NCBI GenBank assembly: GCA_005889395.1
Contig: VBFX01000278.1
Location: forward strand, 1 to 6,627
DNA length: 6,627 nucleotides
Direction of reading: 5' to 3'
From: Chloroflexota bacterium
GTDB lineage: Bacteria > Chloroflexota > Dormibacteria > CF-121
The position numbers were made by a program, and so were the translations under genes. The notes below the pieces were generated by a model. That model was not told the DNA's origin and did not search any database. It was given only the letters and a program-made list of their open reading frames with translations. Position 1 is the stretch's first letter, and each line of letters begins with the position of its first letter. Positions 1 through 6,136 of this stretch are shown in pieces.

Positions 1-2378
1 ATCCCAACCCGGCCCTTCCTTGCATGGGGGTCGACATCAACCGAGACTACGACTTCCTTTGGTCCAGCGGAATCGGGACGAGCAGCGATTCATGCAGCGA
101 GGTGTTCAAGGGAGCCGGTGCATTCTCCGAGCCAGAGACGCGGAACGTGCGGAGCCTCCTCGATAGTTACTCGCACATCGTCTCCATGATGGACATTCAC
201 TCCTACTCCCAGCTAGTCCTCCATCCATGGGGCGACGATGATAACCAGTCAACCGACCCATCACAGAATTTCCTCAACCCGGCCTACAACGGAATGCGCG
301 GCATCCCCGGGGACACGGTCTACCGGGAGTACATTCCTTCGGATGATCTCGACTGGTTTGCGTCGACTGGCAACAAGGTCCGCGATGCGATCGCCGCGGT
401 AAGGGGCACAACCTACACCGTGGAGCAGGCGATGCGCCTCTACCCGACTAGCGCGACCGGACACGACTATGCCTACAGCCGCCATTTCAGTGATCCGACC
501 AAGCGAAGGATCTATGGGTACACCTTGGAGACCGGTCTGGAATTCCAGCCCGTGTATGCGGAGGCCCTAAACATCATCAGCGAGGTGTCGTCAGGCGTGT
601 TTCAACTGTGCCTGTCGTCCCTTTGCGTCGTCGAGTCGATGCTGGCAGGAACCACGCTGGCGGGCGACTTGGAGGATATGAGAGCCCTTCGGCGGGAGAT
701 GGAACCCTCCGAGGTCGGGCGAAGCTATGCACGGTTGTTGGACCGCCACTCCGATGAACTCCTCCACCTGATGGCAGGCGACGAATCCCTCCGAGCCCGA
801 GCATTGCGGTTGCTCGAAGACACGTACGAGGTCGTCAAGAGCCGACACCAGGCTCAACCGCTGGTTTTCGGCCCGAGCCTCGTTCGTGCGCTGGAGGAGC
901 TGCTCGACGACCTGGCCGTCGCGGGCAGTACGGAACTGGCCGCGATGGCGGCCCGGCTGCGCCCCAACCTCGCATTGTTTGAGGGCAAGACGTTGACGGC
1001 TGGACTAACGGCTGCCAGGCCGGTTGGAGCACGAAAGCCAGTATTGGCGCCGGCGCCGGTTCGGAAGTCAGAGTTAGCGAAGGAGAAGCCCATGCCTGAG
1101 CAGCACGAGCGACTGATCCGAATCGCTGTCTTCGCATACACGAACAAGCCGCTGGAAGGAGCACATGTCACGTTGTCGTCCAGCGACCCAGCGGATCGGC
1201 GCGCCTACACGCTGAGCTTCGACGCAAACCTTGGAGTCTACGTCGCATCGGGGATCCCGCCCGCCCGTTACCTGCTTCGCGCGGAGGCTCAGGGCCTTGC
1301 TCCAGAGCAGCGCGAGGTCCAGGTGGATCCGTCTGGGCTCGAGGCTACGGTGATCCTTGGCACACCTGGTCTGCCATTCCTCTATCGCGGCGAGGTCAGG
1401 GTGCCCTTCGAGCCCCATGCCGACCTTGTTGCAGTTGCCCTTGACGCGAAGTCCGCGGCGGGCGCAGCAGAGCGGGTCCTGCGGCTCGCCCGGGAGCGGG
1501 GATTGGACCCTGTTGAGGTGGGTGAACAGGTCCGTCGTCAGAATGTTCACCTTTTTCGCTTCAGACAGAAGCCGGCCGATCCGGAGGTGGAGCGACTTCA
1601 TGAAGAGCTACGCAAAGTGCCGGGCGCCGTGGCCGTGGGTTCAGTTGTACGCCTCGATAAAGACAGCCTCTCGTTTCTCACCAACGAGCTCGTGGTCAAG
1701 TTCAAAAGCCATGTGGTACTCGAGGAAGTTCCATCGATCGCCAAGCAATTCCAGATGGCAACTCTCCGCCGACTTCCGCAGGCAGGTAACGCATTCCTGT
1801 TTCGCCTCCCCGGCGCGACCTACGCGAGGCTGGAGGTTGCGGTCCGGCTGGTCGAGAGTGGCTTGGTCGACTACGCGGAGCCCAACCTCATCAGCACTGT
1901 TGTCGACGATGTCCTGAATCCAACTGACTTCCTCTTCCCGATGCAGTGGCACCTGACTCTTATCCACTGCCCGGAAGCCTGGCGGGTCATCAACGACAAC
2001 ATCGCTCCCGAACTTGCTTTCGGTAGCCCGAATATCTCCATCGCGGTGGTGGACTCGGGCGTCGATGTCGGCAATCCGGACTTCGTGGGCAACGTCTCGA
2101 ACGGAAATCCGAAGGTCTATCAAGTCTTCGACTTCCAGAACATGGTGGCGAACAACAATGCTCGATCGAGTGGCCATGGCACCTGCTGCGCCGGGATAGC
2201 GACGGCACTTGCAAACAATCCAGCAGGAGTCGGTGGCCAGAATGAGGGCGTCGCCGGCTCAGCGGGCAATTGCCGCCTCATGGCCATCGAACGGCCATTC
2301 CCTGGTAACGAGGTCGCCTACTCGGACATGTACGTCTGGACCGCCGGCTTCGACCCGGGGAGCAGCACGAGCGACTGA
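1..2378 (+). CDS. M14 zinc carboxypeptidase / S8 subtilisin-like peptidase, 5' part (partial at left edge, truncated in S8 domain)
   Basis: The reading frame is open from position 3, before the first ATG at 24, and the upstream codons (PNPALPC) look like family sequence, so the gene begins outside the window. Numbering from the ATG at 24, residues 1-190 are the C-terminal half of an M14 carboxypeptidase. GVDINRDYDF is the substrate-binding Asn-Arg motif, H59 in DIHSYSQLVLHPWG is the third zinc ligand, Y140 is the probable Tyr248 equivalent, and E169 in YTLETG is the catalytic Glu. The zinc HxxE motif lies off the window. Residues 205-345 are mostly helical and unrecognised. Residues about 362-446 form an Ig/carboxypeptidase-regulatory-like beta domain. 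Residues about 553-625 resemble a subtilisin propeptide. The S8 domain starts near 640, with Asp677 (AVVDSGVDV) and His718 (SSGHGTCCAG). After FDPG the frame runs into a duplicated segment and stops five codons later. The protein is probably secreted, with any signal peptide outside the window. Both family calls are firm. Whether the product is one polypeptide is less sure, because of the internal start at 1092. Confidence 0.87.
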   Translation, partial: PNPALPCMGVDINRDYDFLWSSGIGTSSDSCSEVFKGAGAFSEPETRNVRSLLDSYSHIVSMMDIHSYSQLVLHPWGDDDNQSTDPSQNFLNPAYNGMRGIPGDTVYREYIPSDDLDWFASTGNKVRDAIAAVRGTTYTVEQAMRLYPTSATGHDYAYSRHFSDPTKRRIYGYTLETGLEFQPVYAEALNIISEVSSGVFQLCLSSLCVVESMLAGTTLAGDLEDMRALRREMEPSEVGRSYARLLDRHSDELLHLMAGDESLRARALRLLEDTYEVVKSRHQAQPLVFGPSLVRALEELLDDLAVAGSTELAAMAARLRPNLALFEGKTLTAGLTAARPVGARKPVLAPAPVRKSELAKEKPMPEQHERLIRIAVFAYTNKPLEGAHVTLSSSDPADRRAYTLSFDANLGVYVASGIPPARYLLRAEAQGLAPEQREVQVDPSGLEATVILGTPGLPFLYRGEVRVPFEPHADLVAVALDAKSAAGAAERVLRLARERGLDPVEVGEQVRRQNVHLFRFRQKPADPEVERLHEELRKVPGAVAVGSVVRLDKDSLSFLTNELVVKFKSHVVLEEVPSIAKQFQMATLRRLPQAGNAFLFRLPGATYARLEVAVRLVESGLVDYAEPNLISTVVDDVLNPTDFLFPMQWHLTLIHCPEAWRVINDNIAPELAFGSPNISIAVVDSGVDVGNPDFVGNVSNGNPKVYQVFDFQNMVANNNARSSGHGTCCAGIATALANNPAGVGGQNEGVAGSAGNCRLMAIERPFPGNEVAYSDMYVWTAGFDPGSSTSD
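1081..1094 (+). promoter_or_regulatory. Shine-Dalgarno plus in-frame ATG: possible separate start of the S8 peptidase
   Basis: AAGGAG ends at 1085 and is followed after six bases by an ATG at 1092, in the same frame as the M14 coding sequence. The ATG falls at the boundary between the low-complexity Ala/Pro/Lys linker after the M14 part and the Ig-like domain that leads the S8 part (MPEQHERLIRI...). It could allow the S8 protein to be made alone, or mark an ancestral gene boundary later fused by loss of a stop codon. AGGAG-like strings also arise by chance from Lys-Glu codons such as those here (AKEKP), so this is suggestive only. Confidence 0.4.
1098..1232 (+). repeat. 135-bp perfect direct repeat, copy 1 (native position)
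   Basis: This segment is identical over all 135 bases to 2360-2494. Identity ends sharply on both sides: the base before is T here and G in copy 2, and the base after is G here and T in copy 2. In this copy it is in frame and encodes EQHERLIRIAVFAYTN through SFDANL, the first strand region of the Ig-like domain, continuing smoothly into LGVYVASGIPPARYLLRAEA. This is therefore the original location. Confidence 0.97.
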
Positions 2379-2494
2379 TCCGAATCGCTGTCTTCGCATA
2401 CACGAACAAGCCGCTGGAAGGAGCACATGTCACGTTGTCGTCCAGCGACCCAGCGGATCGGCGCGCCTACACGCTGAGCTTCGACGCAAACCTT
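2360..2494 (+). repeat. 135-bp perfect direct repeat, copy 2 (inserted in the S8 domain)
   Basis: This is the second copy of 1098-1232, without a mismatch. It lies between the S8 His half (ending FDPG near 2359) and the S8 Ser half (starting FAASTLNVDG at 2494). It is out of frame with both: the S8 N half reads in the frame of 24, the S8 C half in the frame of 2494, and the repeat's own coding frame is the third. A stop (TGA, 2376-2378) follows shortly after entry. The copy stands in place of the S8 segment that normally carries the oxyanion-hole Asn. Perfect identity means a very recent event or an assembly or gap-filling artefact. Confidence 0.97.
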
Positions 2495-3696
2495 TCGCCG
2501 CCTCGACGCTCAACGTTGACGGCGTCACGGAGATCCGCGCCCCGTACAGCAATTTCGGCGGCGCCGGCATCATCGACATCGGCGCGCCGAGCGATTCCCA
2601 GTTGGGCGCGGCGTACAACCCGCCAGTGAGCTATGGCACCGTGACGGCGACCGATCGAACCTCAGGCGACTTCCCGCCTGACGCGCCATCGCATTGGACG
2701 GTTCAGACAACGACGTCCGGGCCAGCGGCTGCAGGTGCCACTGGCCTCGTCGTCGCGAATAGCGCTGGGTTCGCCGTGAACCAGTTCATCGTTGTTGACG
2801 CGCCGGGTGCTCCCGGGACCGAGTTCAGCATGGTCACCGCGATTCCGGACGCGACGCACCTCAGCGTTACGCCACTCAAAAACGGACATGCCGCCGGGAC
2901 TGCAGTGTTTGGCGGCCCGGCAAACTCGCTTTCGAACTTCGGGGGCACATCCTCGGCTACCCCGCTCTCAGCGGGGCTCGGCGCATTGCTGCTAACGGTC
3001 CGTCCGAGCCTCACGTGGGTCCAGGTACGCGACATCCTTCGCGGCACCGCCGTTCACATCGACGCCGCCAATACTGATCCCGTCGGCATTTGGCGTGACG
3101 CCAACGGCGTAGCCTCGAACCAGCCCGGCTATACGGGGCCGGTCTATAGCCGCTGGTATGGCTTCGGTCGGATCGATGCGCTGGCCGCTGTCAATGGCGT
3201 CCTGACCCTGGGGGCGACTGCCGATCTCATCATCCGCGACAATCTCGGGGACAGCGGCCTTGTCCCGTCGGTCGGCCGCTTCTGGGACAGCCCAGATATC
3301 TGGGTTCGCAATCTCAGCCCGGCCGCAGAAGGCGCGGCGGCCTTGCCGGCAAACTACGCGACGCCCGGCCCGACCCAGGACGTAGCCGCCTCGCATGACA
3401 ACTACATCTACGCGCGAGTCAAGAACATCGGTCCGGTCGCGACCTCCGACTTCTATCTCCCAACCCCTTCCGTCACCACTGGTGCCGGGGACGTACCTCA
3501 TCGGCGAGGTGAAACAGACCGCCCTTGCGCCAAACGGCTCGGACATCGTCAACGTAGTGTGGCCGGTCGCGGCCATCCCTCCGCAGACCGCCATGGTAAG
3601 CGGCACCACCGTCCACTGGCATCCTTGCCTGCTCGTAGAGATCTCCCCTCAGGACGGCCCGGCACCCAGCGGCCCACACGTCTGGGATCACAATGA
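2494..3696 (+). pseudogene. S8 subtilisin-like peptidase, middle fragment with catalytic Ser
   Basis: Homology resumes exactly at the end of the repeat with FAASTLNVDGVTEIRAPYSN, the strand and substrate-pocket region that follows the oxyanion Asn in subtilases. The catalytic Ser is codon 2950-2952 in GGTSSATPLSAG, followed by the usual helix and the C-terminal catalytic-domain end (VRDILRGTAVHID; YGFGRIDALAAVNG). Between them lies an extra module of about 70 residues (2698-2916). From about 3214 (ADLIIRDNLGD, FWDSPDIWVRN, NYIYARVKNIG) it enters a beta-sandwich seen behind many bacterial S8 domains. True homology ends near 3460. The frame stays open to 3696 but encodes arginine-rich nonsense there, since the real protein continues in another frame. 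No credible start codon with a ribosome-binding site precedes it, so I read it as the body of the gene opened at the left edge, not an independent gene. Confidence 0.85.
2698..2916 (+). other. Beta-rich insertion module inside the S8 domain
   Basis: The segment from TVQTTTSGPAAAGATGLVV to GHAAGTAVFGG sits between the substrate-pocket strand and the catalytic Ser loop. It has the pattern of small beta modules found in phage-structural and secreted proteins: an Ala/Gly-rich entry, a Gly-Phe turn (AGFAVNQFIVVDAPG), a strand with TEFSMVTAI, then HLSVTPLKNGHAAGTAV. Classical subtilisins have only a short loop here. It could be a surface or binding appendage near the active site. The function is unknown. 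Confidence 0.55.
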
Positions 3697-4315
3697 CCTC
3701 GGCCAGAAGAATGTCACTATCAACTATGCCGCCGATGACGGCACGTTTGCGGTGGCGCTCGTCGCTGGCAACCTGCTAAACCGTTCAGAGTCCCTAGTGC
3801 TACTCGTGGATCGCGCTGGAGTCCCCGCAGGCATCCAGCTCTACGTTGACATGCTGGATCCGAAGGCGAGAAAGGAACTGAAGGAGATCCTCAGAGAGGA
3901 GGCCGCTGCGACACACATCCCGCCATCGGAGGTGGTCCTGCTCGAAGACACGCGCGTTCTGATCGAACAAGGCGGTCAGCAAATGCGCGGCTCGGAGATC
4001 GTGGTGACGCTACCGAGGAACGCACACCTCAAGCTGTGCGAGTCGCCGGAGTGGCATCCCCGCCCCTCCGGCGTCACCATCGGCTACCACCAGGGCCGGG
4101 AAGTCTTCTGGCTGCCGTCAGATGAGACTGTCAGGTTGCCGCTGGTTGTCGGCCGCGGCCGGTTGGTCCCACTGATCCTCGGCGGCGTCATCCGAGCGAA
4201 GGTTCCGGCCGGTGCCTACCTCGTTGGCATTACGCAACAGGACAAGGACGGACGCACGTCGGGCGCCGCTGCGGTCGATCTCCGTATTAGGCAACCCGAG
4301 GGCGGAAGGATCTGA
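3464..4315 (+). pseudogene. C-terminal beta-rich region of the S8 peptidase, frameshifted fragment
   Basis: The frame picks up with PLPSPLVPGTYLIGEV and continues without interruption to a TGA at 4313-4315. Visible parts are NVVWPVAAIPPQTAMV and WHPCLLVEISPQDGP, where an Ig-like (CARDB-like) domain of secreted peptidases would end. Next are HVWDHNDLGQKNVTI, a beta region, a charged helix (DPKARKELKEILREEAA, about 3853-3903), and a final beta sandwich ending GAYLVGITQQDKDGRTSG and VDLRIRQPEGGRI. This suits an extracellular C-terminal appendage used for substrate or surface binding. The open frame extends back to an ATG at 3395, but 3395-3463 is arginine- and serine-rich out-of-frame sequence, so that ATG is not a convincing start. 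About 25-30 residues expected between the two frames appear to be missing at the junction (3451-3467). Confidence 0.75.
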
Positions 4316-4490
4316 TAGCCGGAGTCGCCTGGCCTGAGTGGAAGACGGCATGGGGCGCGATCTCGCCCTCGTGGGAGTCAGCGGTTTAATGACCGACGGT
4401 CGCTCCAAAGAGGTTCACTGCGTCCGCACACGTCCACCTTGTGCGATCCCGTCCACGTTTTGAAGCTCGAGGAAGTCATGGTGCAGTAGG

Positions 4491-4549
4491 TCCGCCCAAC
4501 ATAACGGTCAAGCATGACCAGCAGTTGAGCGGGATGCCCGCCCGATCCC
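4491..4549. repeat. Nested hairpin, attC-like
   Basis: TCCGCCCAAC (4491-4500) pairs with GTTGAGCGGG (4524-4533) with two mismatches. Inside it, GGTCA (4506-4510) pairs perfectly with TGACC (4515-4519) over a 4-base loop. Immediately downstream, GGGAT (4531-4535) pairs with ATCCC (4545-4549). The boxes GCCCAAC and GTTGAGC fit the integron core-site consensus RYYYAAC/GTTRRRY. They are only 37 bp apart end to end, shorter than known attC sites, and no integrase or second site is present. It may be a truncated attC, a transcript-end structure, or chance. Confidence 0.3.
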
Positions 4550-4663
4550 CCGAAGCCGACGCAGTCCTCGCTCTATGTGCCTGAGCGCGACCCGAACGTA
4601 TTCTTCGAGCTAGGACTCGCTGACGCAGGCTCCGGCGCCACAAGCCTTCTGGCGGCCGCGAGC
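4534..4663 (+). pseudogene. Frameshifted remnant of a TIR-like / deoxyribosyltransferase-like nucleotide-binding domain
   Basis: In the frame of 4534 the translation reads MPARSPEADAVLA and then stops. One base over, it continues YVPERDPNVFFELGLADAGSGATSLLAAA. Joined by a single-base shift near 4573-4575, this gives ADAVLA-YVPERDPNVFFELGLADA. That matches the pattern 'aDvviaDls.rnPNVfyELGlAhA' shared by TIR-like and nucleoside 2-deoxyribosyltransferase-like domains. Only about 35 residues are recognisable, with neither an N-terminal strand nor a continuing C-terminal part, so this is a decayed scrap at most. The match is from memory of the motif, not a search. Confidence 0.33.
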
Positions 4664-4681
4664 TTTTCACATGGCAACCCT

Positions 4682-4710
4682 GGTCCGAGGTTGACTAGGC
4701 GTCTCGGACC
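4682..4710. repeat. Perfect 8-bp inverted repeat spanning the reductase stop codon
   Basis: GGTCCGAG (4682-4689) and CTCGGACC (4703-4710) are exact reverse complements around a 13-base loop that holds the TAG stop of the - strand reductase (4695-4697). It could be a 3'-end stem-loop that slows transcript decay. On neither strand is it followed by a T-run, so it is not a canonical intrinsic terminator. Confidence 0.4.
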
Positions 4711-5273
4711 GGCTCGTAGGTGAGGTACGCGAGGTCGCCAGCGACGGTCCGGGTGGCGAGCAGCCGCATAGGTCTTTTGTCGCTCGTCTCGCCGAAAAGG
4801 CGCTCGCCGGCCCCGAGCACAACCGGGTAAAACATCAGTCGCAGCTCGTCGACGAGGTCGTGCTCCATCAGCGTGTGCAGGAGCTGGAAGCTCGCGGCGA
4901 GTACGATCTCGCCGTTTAGCTCCTGCTTCAGCTTCGACACCTCCTCTACCACGTCGCCCTTTAGTACCGTCGTGTTGTTCCAGCCGGGATCTTCGAGAGT
5001 CGAGGACACGACGTACTTGGGCAGGCTGTTCAACCTGTCCGCCAACGGGCCACTTCGGGATGGCCAGCGCGCTGCGAGGAACTCGTAGCTCCGCCGACCC
5101 AACAGGAATGCCTCAGCGCCGAGCGCCTCGTCGAGCGCGACCTTGGCCGCTTCTTCGCGGCCCCGGTCGCCAATACGACCGATCCAGCCGCCGAGCCTGA
5201 AGCCCTCGACACCGGCCGGGTCCTGGATAACTCCGTCGAGCGTTACGTTCTCGCTGATTACGATCTTTCCCAT
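4695..5273 (-). CDS. Dihydrofolate reductase-fold protein (RibD C-terminal domain family)
   Basis: This 192-residue protein has the normal length for the stand-alone RibD C-terminal/YwjB-like family. It shows the N-terminal strand MGKIVISENVTLDGVIQDP, the GRRSYEFLAARWP helix (59-71) and KYVVSSTLEDPGW (86-98). The cofactor-side segment is GEIVLAASFQLLHTL (121-135) and the hallmark is DLVDELRLMFYPVVLGAGERLF (139-160). Family members have a DHFR fold and are assumed to be NADPH-dependent reductases, mostly of unknown substrate; they are neither true folate enzymes nor a marker of riboflavin synthesis on their own. The usual Gly-Ser of the cofactor loop is Ala-Ser here (A127-S128), a mild change. 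The ATG at 5273 is supported by AGGAG seven bases upstream (5281-5285). It is the last gene of the - strand row. Confidence 0.93.
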   Translation of the reverse strand: MGKIVISENVTLDGVIQDPAGVEGFRLGGWIGRIGDRGREEAAKVALDEALGAEAFLLGRRSYEFLAARWPSRSGPLADRLNSLPKYVVSSTLEDPGWNNTTVLKGDVVEEVSKLKQELNGEIVLAASFQLLHTLMEHDLVDELRLMFYPVVLGAGERLFGETSDKRPMRLLATRTVAGDLAYLTYEPVRDA

Positions 5274-5371
5274 GTCGGTTCTCCTCTCGTTGGTGTTGTG
5301 AGGTCGACGGGTGGCTGCGAGTGCCGAATGCTGCCGACCTGCGTGGTGACAATCCGCACGTTCTTACTCAT
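5258..5371 (-). CDS. Possible small ORF (37 aa) overlapping the DUF899 stop
   Basis: The ATG (5371-5369) shares a base with the TGA of the DUF899 gene (TGATG), the classic arrangement for translational coupling. The frame runs 37 codons, beginning MSKNVRIVTTQVGSIRH, and ends 16 bases inside the following reductase gene. It would fill the otherwise empty 97-bp gap and cover the reductase's Shine-Dalgarno, so ribosomes ending here would be delivered to the next start. It has no recognisable domain, no ribosome-binding site beyond the coupling, and could be chance. Confidence 0.25.
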   Translation of the reverse strand: MSKNVRIVTTQVGSIRHSQPPVDLTTPTRGEPTWERS

Positions 5372-6129
5372 CACTTACTCCCGTACTCATCGTGGCGGCG
5401 GATCCACATCTGCCACTCATCGCCCTCGTCACGGCCTTTCGGAACCCGGTCAAGGATCGCGTAGTAGCTCATCAGGAACTCCACACCACGCGCGCCGGCG
5501 GAGTAGGTGTGGTAGACGGCCCCATCGTCCAAGGCGAAGACGCTAAAGCCCGGGCTCTCGGTCAGGTAACGGACTACGTCGGTGCCGGTCTCCCGCGCAT
5601 TGCGCGAGACGATTGGCGGCATCTCGGCCTCGACCGCCGGCGTGAGCCACGCGCGCGTCTGCTCCTCGCTGGCCGAGAAACCGAGTTCGACATTGAATTC
5701 CGTGTTGGCCGACGACACCCAGGGGAAGGACCAACCCATCCGCCGTTTATACGCCTGCAACTTCTCGAGTGAAGCCTGCGAGACGAAGACCATGGTCACG
5801 TCGCGCGCGTGGAGGTGCGAGAAAATGCCATTGACCGCGTCGCCGATCGATGAGTTCGGCGGATCGCCGGCCTGGTAGCTCGGGCCGAACATGAAGTGGT
5901 AGACGACCAACTGGCTGCGGCCATCAAACAGCTGCGCCAGGGTCTGCGTGCCGTCGTCGGTGTCGAAGCGGTATTCCTTCTCAACCCGGACCCAGGGCAG
6001 CTGACGCCGCTGACGGGCGATCTCGTCGCCCAGCCGTGTGTGCTCCTTCTCGCGCGCAAGCAACTTCTCGCGTGCCGTAAGCCACTCTTGACGTGTTCCA
6101 ATCCTGTGATTCGTCATGCTTTTGCTCAT
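5371..6129 (-). CDS. DUF899 family thioredoxin-fold protein lacking the CxxC cysteines
   Basis: The protein has 252 residues from the chosen start, the usual size for DUF899. Recognisable stretches are the N-terminal helix (REKLLAREKEHTRLGDEIARQ, about 20-40), RRQLPWVRVEKEYRF and LAQLFDGRSQLVVYHFMFGP (64-83), GWSFPWVSSANTEFN, and the C-terminal GVEFLMSYYAILDRVPKGRDE. The family has a thioredoxin/AhpC-like fold and normally carries GCPSCS after HFMFGP. Here this is GDPPNS (88-93), so both cysteine positions are Asp and Asn, and the entire protein contains no cysteine. Thiol redox chemistry is therefore excluded; a binding or structural role is more likely. I chose the ATG at 6129 over one at 6153 because AGGAGG (6137-6142) lies seven bases upstream of it. 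The SDR gene ends 38 bp upstream, consistent with one operon. Confidence 0.92.
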   Translation of the reverse strand: MSKSMTNHRIGTRQEWLTAREKLLAREKEHTRLGDEIARQRRQLPWVRVEKEYRFDTDDGTQTLAQLFDGRSQLVVYHFMFGPSYQAGDPPNSSIGDAVNGIFSHLHARDVTMVFVSQASLEKLQAYKRRMGWSFPWVSSANTEFNVELGFSASEEQTRAWLTPAVEAEMPPIVSRNARETGTDVVRYLTESPGFSVFALDDGAVYHTYSAGARGVEFLMSYYAILDRVPKGRDEGDEWQMWIRRHDEYGSK

Positions 6130-6136
6130 TGTTTCT

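Larger units (their letters stand above)
4316..4694. other. 379-bp convergent intergenic region without an intact gene
   Basis: This lies between the end of the + strand peptidase locus and the end of the - strand reductase gene. It contains a small 6-bp-stem hairpin (CGCACA/TGTGCG, 4425-4445), a nested hairpin resembling part of an attC site (4491-4549), a frameshifted protein scrap (4534-4663) and an 8-bp inverted repeat across the reductase stop (4682-4710). No U-tract terminator, tRNA or promoter is evident. Confidence 0.7.

Noticed and set aside
1357..1917. 186-codon + strand frame inside the propeptide region
   Set aside because: Its Arg/Ser/Trp-rich composition is typical of an out-of-frame shadow. 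The overlapping frame has clear peptidase homology.
1641..2177. 178-codon open frame on the - strand opposite the S8 domain, and similar antisense frames at 1074-1601 and 2992-3609
   Set aside because: They lie opposite well-conserved peptidase coding sequence, their translations match no known family pattern, and they lack ribosome-binding sites. Long antisense frames are common in GC-rich genes.
2209..2493. Upstream extension of the S8 Ser-half frame back to 2209
   Set aside because: This stretch overlaps the in-frame S8 His half and then the repeat. Its translation is low-complexity and non-homologous until FAASTLNVDG at 2494.
1098..2494. Diversity-generating retroelement template/variable repeat pair, suggested by a ~135-bp repeat in one gene
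   Set aside because: The two copies are identical, with no adenine-specific differences. The second copy is out of frame and not at a gene 3' end, and no reverse transcriptase or accessory gene is visible.
1098..2494. Insertion sequence or transposon as the cause of the duplicated segment
   Set aside because: The repeat is coding sequence of the Ig-like domain. It has no terminal inverted repeats, no transposase and no evident target-site duplication.
4476..4670. 64-codon - strand frame in the convergent gap
   Set aside because: It is arginine-rich with no family pattern and no ribosome-binding site. It is opposite the NVFFELG-type scrap.
4316..4694. tRNA, CRISPR array or intrinsic terminator in the intergenic gap
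   Set aside because: There is no cloverleaf or CCA-adjacent acceptor pattern and no regularly spaced repeats. None of the hairpins is followed by a T-run.
5392..5772. 126-codon + strand frame opposite the DUF899 gene
   Set aside because: It is a shadow of a clearly recognised - strand gene, with no start signal and no recognisable domain.
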